Assembly: GCA_016285355.1 (NCBI GenBank) | Contig: JAEEQP010000014.1 | Span: forward strand, 6,779-70,778 | From: Bacteroidales bacterium | Lineage (GTDB): Bacteria; Bacteroidota; Bacteroidia; Bacteroidales; F082 | Direction: 5' to 3' | Length of the DNA: 64,000 bases | Part shown: in pieces, positions 34,832 to 42,356 of the stretch | Numbering within the stretch: the stretch's first letter is position 1 | How the letters are laid out: each line of letters starts with the position of its first letter | The notes under the pieces: generated by a model | What the model saw: the letters and a program-made list of their open reading frames with translations, nothing else | Told to the model about the DNA's origin: nothing | Databases searched by the model: none | Position numbers and translations under genes: made by a program

Positions 34832-35728
34832 ATGAAAAAAGAAGTCAATTTTTTGAGTGTCTTGTTGCTTATCTTTATGGTAATCAGCTTGTTAGGATGC
34901 AAGAAAGAGAAAATTACTCTTTCCGAATATGAGTTTTGGTTTCCGGGTGAGGCCGGTGTACAAAATATTCAGGTCACAGCCAATTGCGACTGGACTATCA
35001 GCATCGATGATGGTGCCGACTGGTACTCCATTAAAAAAAGCATTGATACGACCGTGTATTCGGCAAATGGAAGTTCGACATATTTCATTATCTACAATAG
35101 TGCTCAGACTATATCTTCAGGAAGAGGAAGCATGACACTTGCTATTGTTGTGGAGCCCTTGGAAAACCTGCTTGAAAGATCTTCCTCGTTCACCATCACC
35201 TCGGCTAAAGGTAATGTCCAACTAAAAGTGCATCTCTCGCAAAATACAGAGGAACCCACTGAATTAGAAAGCATTACCGATATGGTTTTCGGTGTAGCGA
35301 ATGTGGCCCATTGGAATGTCGATTATTTTGGCGAAGTGATAGAAGAAAGCTATCGTAGGAAAGAATTCAACCCATACGACACCACTTCGGGCTATATCAT
35401 GTATTTCTTTCAAGATTCCATCGGCATACAACGAGACAATGTCAACGGCGATTCCACGACGTATTATTCGTTCAAGTATGCCTTCGACCCTGATGCTCGT
35501 ATCTTACACCTTGAGTTTGAAACAATTACCGATACTTCGGAAATCTATAATGCTCCTGTTCTCATAGCCACTGAAGAACTGTTCCGTTTTCAGCATGAGT
35601 ATATGCCCATGCGTTGGGAAATCTCCGATATGAGGAAGATAGGCACGCTTCATCCCAATCAAAAGACAAGGATGATGAGACAAGCCACCAAGAAGAGAAA
35701 GCCGAAAGGTGGGGTATTCCAATTCTGA
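34832..35728 (+). CDS. BACON-domain-like lipoprotein
   Basis: A 298-residue protein with a lipoprotein signal (hydrophobic run, then SLLGC with lipid-modified Cys23). Residues about 30-145 resemble a BACON domain: FWFPGEAGVQNIQVTANCDW, then W.SI, ending FTITSAKGNVQLKVHLSQ. The rest (TDMVFGVANVAHWNVDYFGE) is not recognised. A -7 box TACTTTTG (34799-34806) precedes it. Its stop codon shares a base with the start of the next gene (TGATG), implying translational coupling to a GT-C-like membrane protein. The function is unknown; a role in surface glycan handling would fit the context but is inference. Confidence 0.7.
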   Translation: MKKEVNFLSVLLLIFMVISLLGCKKEKITLSEYEFWFPGEAGVQNIQVTANCDWTISIDDGADWYSIKKSIDTTVYSANGSSTYFIIYNSAQTISSGRGSMTLAIVVEPLENLLERSSSFTITSAKGNVQLKVHLSQNTEEPTELESITDMVFGVANVAHWNVDYFGEVIEESYRRKEFNPYDTTSGYIMYFFQDSIGIQRDNVNGDSTTYYSFKYAFDPDARILHLEFETITDTSEIYNAPVLIATEELFRFQHEYMPMRWEISDMRKIGTLHPNQKTRMMRQATKKRKPKGGVFQF

Positions 35729-37134
35729 TGGGAACACGTCTCCTGAGATATATTTCGGCCTTCGGCATAGGGGTTTATCTTGTTGCCCTCATCACCATAA
35801 GTCTGGTATTCAGAGATTATGCGCTACAGACCCTATGGATTTTTTGGGGTCTCGGTGAAGTGCTGTTTTTCTTCGTGCTCACCTCCGTTTTTTACCCTCG
35901 TTGGAAACACGATGACCCAAAACAGTTTTGGAGAAAGGTGTTTTGGGTTGCGTTGGCCATTAGGGTGGCATACGTCATTTTCTCGTATTATTACTACTAT
36001 TCCCAAATGGGATACCCGTTCGACAAGCCGGGAGATGCCGTAGGGTATTACAACAGGAGTGTGTATTTGTCGCGATACCTTAGGAAAGGTGACATTGGTT
36101 TTATTGTTGATTACCTGAACAGATATTTCATGGGGTTCTCGGATCGTGGGTATTTGATTTGGCTGACGGTTATTCACGCCATTTTTGGTCCAAACCTATT
36201 GATAGATAGGTTCCTGAAAGCCTTGATGAGTGCTTATCTGTGCATCGTTGTTTATAAATTGAGTTCCAGAACTTTTGGTGAACGTACAGGTCGTTTGGCG
36301 GCAGTGATGTGCGTTTTCATGCCCATTTTGATACAGATTTGTGGCCTGCACATTAAGGAGATGGAGATGATTTTCCTTTCCATCCTCGCTCTCGAACGCA
36401 TGGATTACCTCATTCGCAGCAAGAAATACACTGTTTGGAATATTCTTTTCCCCATTTTGCTGACAGGCCTTACTTTTGGTTTTCGAACCGTCGTCGGCAT
36501 GTGCTTGATTTTCGCTTTTTTTGTGTTTATCGTTTTGTCGCCAAGGGATTTGGTATGCAAAAAAGGTAAAATCATCACCATTTCGGCCACTGGGGTTGTC
36601 TTGTTGGTGTTTTTGTTTACAGCCATCGGAAACGAAATGGAGGTTTATTATAGGCTGAATTTCAGCGGTTCGGACTACCTTTCCAAAAAGTACGATTCCT
36701 TGGGCTTGGAATATGCTGAATTGGCCAAAAGCAAATACCTGTTTCCGGGTGGGTTTGTCTTGCCTTTGGCTCCCATGGTGGAAGAAGCACCCATGCATAA
36801 CAAAATGTTGCATGGAAGTATATACATTAAAAATTTCCTTGCATTTTTCGCGATGTGGTCCATAGTGATAGCTTTCAGGCAGAAAAAATGGCGCGATTTT
36901 TCCTTGATTGGTGCTTACGAACTGGCTTATATCGGCATTGTTATGTCTAGTTTCACGGCCAATTCCGAACGCTACCACGAACCGGCAATTCCACTGATTT
37001 TGGTCATGGCTGCTTACGCGATGACACATCTGAGGCGCAAGGATATGAAATATTTTTATGCTTATTGCGGTTTGCTTTTGGTGGCGCTATTTGCTTGGAA
37101 TTGGCTGAAATTAGCCGCACGTGGATTGGTGTGA
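35728..37134 (+). CDS. Multipass GT-C-like membrane protein, copy 1
   Basis: ATG 35728 (MGTRLLRYISAFGIGVYLVA) overlaps the lipoprotein stop and gives 468 residues. About ten to twelve hydrophobic segments can be counted. An acidic loop motif DKPGDAVGYY follows the third segment, at the place where GT-C glycosyltransferases carry catalytic acidic residues. Other features are HIKEMEMIFLSILALERMDY and a large loop around the sequence PGGFVLPLAPMVEEAP. I cannot assign a donor or acceptor. The protein is about 65% identical by eye to the next gene, from which it is separated by 13 bp, so the pair is a tandem duplication. A lipid-linked sugar transferase or a polymerase/ligase of the O-antigen type are both possible. 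Confidence 0.65.
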   Translation: MGTRLLRYISAFGIGVYLVALITISLVFRDYALQTLWIFWGLGEVLFFFVLTSVFYPRWKHDDPKQFWRKVFWVALAIRVAYVIFSYYYYYSQMGYPFDKPGDAVGYYNRSVYLSRYLRKGDIGFIVDYLNRYFMGFSDRGYLIWLTVIHAIFGPNLLIDRFLKALMSAYLCIVVYKLSSRTFGERTGRLAAVMCVFMPILIQICGLHIKEMEMIFLSILALERMDYLIRSKKYTVWNILFPILLTGLTFGFRTVVGMCLIFAFFVFIVLSPRDLVCKKGKIITISATGVVLLVFLFTAIGNEMEVYYRLNFSGSDYLSKKYDSLGLEYAELAKSKYLFPGGFVLPLAPMVEEAPMHNKMLHGSIYIKNFLAFFAMWSIVIAFRQKKWRDFSLIGAYELAYIGIVMSSFTANSERYHEPAIPLILVMAAYAMTHLRRKDMKYFYAYCGLLLVALFAWNWLKLAARGLV

Positions 37135-37147
37135 AAATGAAGAAACA

Positions 37148-38557
37148 ATGGGGACGAAACTGCTTCGACATATCGCTTTCATCGGCATTGGGGTCTATCT
37201 CGCGGCTTTGATTACGATAAGTTTGGTTTTCAAGGATTATGCCTTGCAACCCAAATGGATGCTATGGGGCATTGGTGAGGTGTTGTTTTTCTTCATGTTG
37301 ACCATTGTTTTTTATCCCCGTTGGAAAAACAATGACTCCAAATGTTTCAGACGCAAGGTATTTTGGATCGCGTTAGGCATTCGGGTCGTATATACCATCG
37401 TGATAGGCTACTATTATTATTATCAGACGGGAATCGCGTTTGAATACGATACAGGTGATAGCTTTTGGTACCATTCCACTGCCTCCTATCTGTCGCGATG
37501 CGCTCGTCAAGGCCACGTGTCCTATGTTTTCGGATATTTGCGAGGCTATACCATGGGTTTTTCCGACCAAGGTTATGTGCTTTGGCTTACCTTGGTTTAT
37601 ACCATCTTTGGCCGCAATTTGCTGACGCCAAGGCTTTTCAAGGCATTAATGAGTGCTTATCTGTGCATTGTGGTTTATAAATTAGGTACACGGACTTTAG
37701 GTGAGCGCACAGGCCGTTTGGCCGCCATGATGTGTGTCTTCATGCCTATTTTGATACAGATTTGCGGTCTGCATACCAAGGAGATGGAGATGATTTTCCT
37801 GTCTATCCTTGCCCTTGAGCGCATGGATTATCTGATTCGCAGCAAAAAATACACCGTTTGGAACATTGTTTTCCCCATCTTGCTTGTCGGCTTAACATTT
37901 GGTTTCCGCACCATCATCGGTATGTGTTTAATTTTTGCTTTTTTGGTGTTTATTCTTCTGTCTCCTAATGCGTTGGTGGGGAAAAAAGGCAAAATCATCA
38001 CCCTTTCGGCTACGGCACTTGTGTTTTTGGTGTTTCTTTTTTCAGGCATAGGAAGAGAAATGAAGGTTATTTACCGCTTGAAATTTAAGGATTTAAGTGC
38101 ACAAACGGAAAAATACGATTCTTTGGGCTTCAAACATGCCGAGTTGGCGCAAAGCAAGTATTTGTTTCCGGGGGCTTTTGTGCTTCCCTTGGCACCAATG
38201 GTGGAGGAGTCGCCAGACCACAACAAGATGATTCATGGCAGCACCTACGTGAAGAATTTCCTCGCTTTCTTCGCCATGTTAGCCTTTGTGATAGTCGTAA
38301 GGCAAAAGAAATGGCGTGATTTCTCTTTGATTGGGGCGTATGAGCTGTCTTATTTGGGTATCATCATGTTTTCCTTTGCCGCCAACACGGAACGTTTCCA
38401 TGAGCCAGCGATACCCTTATTAGTATTAATGGCCGCATATTCTTTGACGCATTTGCGCCGTAAAGACTTGATACTCTTCTATGTGTATTGTGGTCTCCTC
38501 TTTGTTGCCTTGTTTGCGTGGAACTGGCTGAAACTGTCGGCGCGTGGCTTGGTGTAA
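37148..38557 (+). CDS. Multipass GT-C-like membrane protein, copy 2
   Basis: ATG 37148 (MGTKLLRHIAFIGIGVYLAA) gives 469 residues, matching the length and start of copy 1. It has the same topology, the acidic loop YDTGDSFWYH and the shared core HTKEMEMIFLSILALERMDY. The most conserved part between the copies is residues 160-280; the loop after the third membrane segment differs most, suggesting different substrates. It probably sits in one transcript with the lipoprotein and copy 1. I see no terminator before the tRNA promoter. Confidence 0.65.
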   Translation: MGTKLLRHIAFIGIGVYLAALITISLVFKDYALQPKWMLWGIGEVLFFFMLTIVFYPRWKNNDSKCFRRKVFWIALGIRVVYTIVIGYYYYYQTGIAFEYDTGDSFWYHSTASYLSRCARQGHVSYVFGYLRGYTMGFSDQGYVLWLTLVYTIFGRNLLTPRLFKALMSAYLCIVVYKLGTRTLGERTGRLAAMMCVFMPILIQICGLHTKEMEMIFLSILALERMDYLIRSKKYTVWNIVFPILLVGLTFGFRTIIGMCLIFAFLVFILLSPNALVGKKGKIITLSATALVFLVFLFSGIGREMKVIYRLKFKDLSAQTEKYDSLGFKHAELAQSKYLFPGAFVLPLAPMVEESPDHNKMIHGSTYVKNFLAFFAMLAFVIVVRQKKWRDFSLIGAYELSYLGIIMFSFAANTERFHEPAIPLLVLMAAYSLTHLRRKDLILFYVYCGLLFVALFAWNWLKLSARGLV

Positions 38558-38576
38558 AATTTTTCTTGGAAAAGCC

Positions 38577-38605
38577 TTGCGGTTCAATAAAAAGATGTAT
38601 CTTTG
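38577..38605 (+). promoter_or_regulatory. Promoter of tRNA-Cys
   Basis: TTG at 38577-38579, 18 nt, then TATCTTTG at 38598-38605; the mature tRNA starts 13 nt later. Confidence 0.7.
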
Positions 38606-38617
38606 CAGCCGCAATAG

Positions 38618-38688
38618 GGTACCTTGCCCGAGCGGTTAGGGATCGGTCTGCAAAACCGGGGACGGCGGTTCGAATCCGCCAGGTACCT
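38618..38688 (+). tRNA. tRNA-Cys (GCA)
   Basis: A full 71-nt cloverleaf: acceptor GGTACCT/AGGTACC, D stem CCC/GGG, anticodon stem TCGGT/ACCGG with loop CTGCAAA (anticodon GCA), T arm GGCGG-TTCGAAT-CCGCC, and discriminator T as usual for tRNA-Cys. CCA is not encoded. Confidence 0.95.
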
Positions 38689-38691
38689 CAC

Positions 38692-38722
38692 AAAGCCTGC
38701 TGAATTTCGGCGGGCTTTTTTG
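38692..38722 (+). terminator. Terminator after tRNA-Cys
   Basis: Stem AAGCCTGC / GCGGGCTT followed by TTTT, directly downstream of the tRNA. Confidence 0.8.
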
Positions 38723-38799
38723 TTGGCATTGCCCGATGCCGACATAAAACAAAAAGAGGATGACTGCTTTTTGGTCACCTCTCTACAAAGTTTGGAAAA

Positions 38800-39654
38800 T
38801 CAATGCGTCAAAATCTCCAGCCCAGTCTCGGTCATCAAAAACGTGTGCTCCCACTGTGCTGAGGGCAGTTCGTCTTCGGTGATGACCGTCCAGCCATCGG
38901 CACTATCGACGAAGACCTTCCATGTGCCTGTATTAATCATCGGTTCGATGGTGAACACCATGCCTGGGACGAGCAACATTCCAGTACCTTTTTTACCATA
39001 GTGTAACACTTCTGGGTCATCATGGAATTTCAGGCCCACGCCGTGGCCGCAGAGGTCGCGCACCACGCTGAAACCATTCTTGTGGGCGTGCTGCTGGATG
39101 GCGTTGCCGATGTCACCGACGAAGCCGAAAGGCTTGGCGGCCTCCATGCCAATATAAAGGCATTCCTTAGCCACATCCACTAATTTTTGTTTGCGGTTCG
39201 AGGTCTTGCCGATGATGTACATGCGCGAGGCGTCGGAATAATAGCCGTCCAAAATAGTGGTGACATCTACATTGATGATGTCGCCTTCCTTCAGGATTTC
39301 CTTGGCGGACGGAATGCCGTGGCAGACCACTTCATTAATCGAGGTGCAGACGCTCTTAGGGAAGCCTTCGTAACCTAACGTGGCAGGAATACCGCCATGC
39401 TCGATGGTGTAGTTATGCACAAGGTCATTGATTTCCAAGGTGCTCATGCCGGCATGGATGGTTTCGCCCACGAGGTCGAGGATGCCGGTGGTGATGACGC
39501 CACTTTTTCTGATGCCTTCGATTTCTTCAGGGGTGCGGATGAGGGTGCGTTTGGGCACCATCGCGCCTTTGGCCTCCATCGCCATCACCTTTTTGTCTAA
39601 TGCTGTCGGCTCCTGTCCGGCCGGCACATGCCATTTTCTACGCCTGGTAAACAT
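38800..39654 (-). CDS. map: Methionine aminopeptidase, type I
   Basis: A 284-residue cytosolic metallopeptidase that removes the initiator methionine from nascent proteins. The pita-bread fold starts near residue 35 (TPEEIEGIRKSG). Metal ligands are visible as NVDVTTILDGYYSDASRMY (two Asp), CGHGVGLKFHDDPEVLHYG (His), FTIEPM (Glu) and WEHTFLMTETG (Glu). The substrate-binding TSINEVVCHGIP is intact. An N-terminal extension MFTRRRKWHVPAGQEP precedes the core. A -7 box TATTTTTG (complement of 39674-39681) lies just upstream. A palindromic repeat occupies the position expected for the -33 element. Confidence 0.95.
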   Translation of the reverse strand: MFTRRRKWHVPAGQEPTALDKKVMAMEAKGAMVPKRTLIRTPEEIEGIRKSGVITTGILDLVGETIHAGMSTLEINDLVHNYTIEHGGIPATLGYEGFPKSVCTSINEVVCHGIPSAKEILKEGDIINVDVTTILDGYYSDASRMYIIGKTSNRKQKLVDVAKECLYIGMEAAKPFGFVGDIGNAIQQHAHKNGFSVVRDLCGHGVGLKFHDDPEVLHYGKKGTGMLLVPGMVFTIEPMINTGTWKVFVDSADGWTVITEDELPSAQWEHTFLMTETGLEILTH

Positions 39655-39702
39655 ATCGTTTCAAATTTGGGCGCAAAAATAGGGATTTTTTGAATACGGT
39701 CA

Positions 39703-39755
39703 GCCGCCTATGTCATTCCAAGAGGAGGTTGTGCGATTTGGAATCAATAGGCGGC
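39703..39755. repeat. TGTCATTCC-type hairpin repeat, copy 1
   Basis: GCCGCCTAT + GTCATTCC ... GGAATCA + ATAGGCGGC forms a hairpin between dnaG and map. The inner TGTCATTCC / GGAATC core recurs at 47990-48048 and 48069-48124, while the outer stem differs at each site. Confidence 0.8.
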
Positions 39756-39771
39756 AGCTTGGCCTGCAAAC

Positions 39772-41733
39772 CTACTTTGCTATTACTATTCCTAATTCTT
39801 TATTAATCTGCTTGCGGATGTCGTCGAGGTCTTTTTTGCGCTTCAGCAGGATAAACTGGTCATCCATGTCCTCAGCGTTTTTCAGTTCCTCTTCAACAGC
39901 TTTGCGGCGTTCTTCGATAATGAGGTCCTTGTAGCGGTAAATTGAGGATAACACCGTAGTTCTCAGATTGTTTTCCTCGCGTTTGACGAAGATGCTGAAT
40001 TTATCCCATTGGTCGAGTTTGTAAGGTGTGGAAAGCAAATCGGCGGCCAGTTGGGCGATGGTTTCATCCTCATGGGAGACAAAAAACTGGTCATCGGGAA
40101 TACGACCCTCGTCGATAGCTTGGTCGAAAATGTCGAAAATCTTTCGGTTAACAGCATTGGTGAACAAAAAGCCGTCCATCTTCAAGTCATCGATAATGAA
40201 TTGTGCCACAGTGACTTGTTCGTAAATCTTCTGTCCCTCTTCATCTATGCGTTCGTCAGTAATCATGTCTTGGCCGTACATCAGCAACAGCTTCACCAAT
40301 TCGCGCTCCTGATAATAACCCGCAGGCAGCTGGTCTTCAACGGTTTCCTCCTGTTTGGGCGTCACTGTCGTGGTTTCCGTCTCGGAAACCACATTATCCT
40401 CAATGCCCAAAGTTTTCTTCATCTTCGCCCGAAGAATCTTGTTCAGCTCGTTGGTGAGGGTCTGCTCGGGCATGTCCAACAATCGGCTGCATTCCTTCAC
40501 GTAGGTGATGCGGAAGATGCTGTCGGGGATGACGGAGATGGTCTCCACAATGTCGCGGATGACCTGCCCGCGCTTGATGGGGTCATTTTGCGCGTCTTTC
40601 AGTAGCAGCTCAGTCTTGAAGCGGATGAAATCTTTAGCGTTCTCTTTCAGGTAGTTGCTGACATACTCCACCGAAAACTCCTTGCCGAAAGTGTCAGGGT
40701 CGTGCTCGGGAGGCAGTACTACCACGCGTACGTTCATGCCTTCGGAGAGAATCATGTCGGTGCCGCGCAAAGCCGCATGGATGCCCGCCGCATCGCCGTC
40801 GTAGAGCATGGTGATGTTCTTCGTGTAACGCTTCACGAGACGGATTTGCTCCATTGTCAGCGAGGTGCCACTGCTGGCCACCACGTTCTCGATGCCGATT
40901 TGGTGCATCCGCAGTACATCGAAATAGCCTTCCACGAGGATGCATTCGTCGTTTTTCGCGATGGCGTTTTTGGCGAAATAGATGCCGTAAAGCGTCTGTT
41001 TCTTGTCGTAAATCTCTGACTCAGGCGAGTTTTGGTATTTCGGGCTTTTCTTTTCTGGGTCGTTCACCAAAATACGTCCACCGAAACCGATGACACGCCC
41101 CGTCAAGTTGTGAATGGGGAACATCACGCGGCCATGGTAGCGGTCGTAGAGGCCTTTTTGTCCCTTGATGGAGAAGCCGATTTGCTCCAACAGCTCCTCA
41201 GAATAGCCGTTCTGCTTGGCGTGTTCGGTGAAAGCGTCCCATTTGGCTGGACTGTAACCGAGATGGAATTTCTCAATGATGGGATTAAGGTAGCCGCGCT
41301 CACGGAAATACTCTAAGCCAATAGTCTTGCCTTCCTCTGTGTTCCACAACGTATCGACGAAATACTTGTCCGCGAACTCGTTGATGTTGAACATCTTCTC
41401 GCGGACGCTCTGCTGCATGATTTCTTCGGCAGTCTGCTCCTTCTCCTCGATTTTGATGTTGTATTTTTTGGCGAGGTAGCGCAACGCCTCTGGATAGGTG
41501 AAATGCTCGTGTTCCATGAGGAACTTGGCCGAGTCACCAGCCTTGCCGCAGCCGAAGCATTTAAAGATGTTTCGGGCCGGATTCACGTTGAACGAGGGTG
41601 TCTTCTCGTTGTGGAAAGGACACACGCCGATTAGATTCGCCCCACGCTTCTTCAGCGTGACGAACTCTCCTACAACCTCCTCAATACGAGCGGCTTGCAG
41701 AATCTGTTCGACGGTTTCCCTTGGAATGGCCAT
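39772..41733 (-). CDS. dnaG: DNA primase
   Basis: Starting at MAIPRETVEQILQ gives 653 residues. DnaG makes RNA primers at the replication fork. Visible are the CHC2 zinc-binding domain (CPFHNEKTPSF...KCFGCGKAGD, about residues 34-65), the RNA-polymerase-like core, the TOPRIM motifs (ILVEGYFDVL with its Glu, TMLYDGDAAG with its Asp pair), and a C-terminal helical domain expected to contact the DnaB helicase. A -7 box TACCTTTG (complement of 41749-41756) is present. Its -33 region would fall inside or next to the repeat that flanks the GxxExxY cassette upstream. Confidence 0.96.
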   Translation of the reverse strand: MAIPRETVEQILQAARIEEVVGEFVTLKKRGANLIGVCPFHNEKTPSFNVNPARNIFKCFGCGKAGDSAKFLMEHEHFTYPEALRYLAKKYNIKIEEKEQTAEEIMQQSVREKMFNINEFADKYFVDTLWNTEEGKTIGLEYFRERGYLNPIIEKFHLGYSPAKWDAFTEHAKQNGYSEELLEQIGFSIKGQKGLYDRYHGRVMFPIHNLTGRVIGFGGRILVNDPEKKSPKYQNSPESEIYDKKQTLYGIYFAKNAIAKNDECILVEGYFDVLRMHQIGIENVVASSGTSLTMEQIRLVKRYTKNITMLYDGDAAGIHAALRGTDMILSEGMNVRVVVLPPEHDPDTFGKEFSVEYVSNYLKENAKDFIRFKTELLLKDAQNDPIKRGQVIRDIVETISVIPDSIFRITYVKECSRLLDMPEQTLTNELNKILRAKMKKTLGIEDNVVSETETTTVTPKQEETVEDQLPAGYYQERELVKLLLMYGQDMITDERIDEEGQKIYEQVTVAQFIIDDLKMDGFLFTNAVNRKIFDIFDQAIDEGRIPDDQFFVSHEDETIAQLAADLLSTPYKLDQWDKFSIFVKREENNLRTTVLSSIYRYKDLIIEERRKAVEEELKNAEDMDDQFILLKRKKDLDDIRKQINKELGIVIAK

Positions 41734-41764
41734 TTTGCAAATTTTTGGCAAAGGTAGTGTTTTG

Positions 41765-41853
41765 TCGGCGAATTACGCTAATTAAACGAATTATTTTATC
41801 GCCAAAATTCGCTTAATTCGTTTCATTCACCGTTGTTATCTTTACCGAATTCG
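41765..41853. repeat. Flanking direct repeat of the GxxExxY cassette (dnaG side)
   Basis: The sequence begins TCGGCGAATTACGCTAATTA and ends CCGTTGT-TATC-TTTACCGAATTCG. It matches 42258-42356 in the same orientation over most of its length, with a 10-nt length difference in the middle. It is also imperfectly palindromic: AAACGAATTA... against ...TAATTCGTTT. Confidence 0.75.
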
Positions 41854-42243
41854 TTACCATTTTTGGGTGCAAGGAATCCTTTTGTGTTCCAATGACTTTT
41901 TGCCAAAGTTAATTAAAAGCCCCAAATCCATACCGCTGGCTTTTAAGTAGTTGTAAACTTGTGCATAATGTTCATCGCAAAAATCGGACACAGCTTTTAA
42001 CTCTACAATGATTTCGTCAAAGCATACGAAATCTGCACGAAAATCCTTTTCTAATAATTGTCCTTTATAATGAATGTGAAAGGTCTTTTCTCGTTCGTAG
42101 GGTATGTCTCGTAATTGGAATTCAATTTCCAACGCTTCTTGATAAACTGGTTCGGTGAAGCCACAGCCAAGCACTTTGTGAACTTCCATAGCTGCTCCAA
42201 TTATTTTGTACGATTCTTCTTTGAATAAAATATTGTCTTCCAT
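41854..42243 (-). CDS. GxxExxY protein (PD-(D/E)XK-fold)
   Basis: A 129-residue protein with the family motif GCGFTEPVYQEAL near residue 26 (G-x-x-E-x-x-Y). The nuclease-like signature is ADFVCFDEIIVELKAV near residue 70 (D...E-x-K). Members of this family (PDDEXK_3 in Pfam terms) are predicted nucleases of unknown role. The gene is bracketed by direct repeats: one ends with the base immediately before the polA stop codon, the other begins about 30 bp upstream of dnaG. That arrangement suggests insertion of a discrete unit between two housekeeping genes. Confidence 0.85.
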   Translation of the reverse strand: MEDNILFKEESYKIIGAAMEVHKVLGCGFTEPVYQEALEIEFQLRDIPYEREKTFHIHYKGQLLEKDFRADFVCFDEIIVELKAVSDFCDEHYAQVYNYLKASGMDLGLLINFGKKSLEHKRIPCTQKW

Positions 42244-42257
42244 TTCTCATTGTTTTA

Positions 42258-42356
42258 TCGGCGATTTTAGCGAATGAAACGAATTATTTTGTTGTCTCCA
42301 CAAATGAAATTCGCAAAATTCGTTTAATTCGCCGTTGTAATTCTTTGCCGTATTCG
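42258..42356. repeat. Flanking direct repeat of the GxxExxY cassette (polA side)
   Basis: Begins TCGGCGATTTTAGCGAATGA and ends CCGTTGT-AATTC-TTTGCCGTATTCG. It lies upstream of the GxxExxY start codon and ends exactly against the polA stop codon (42357-42359). Confidence 0.75.
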
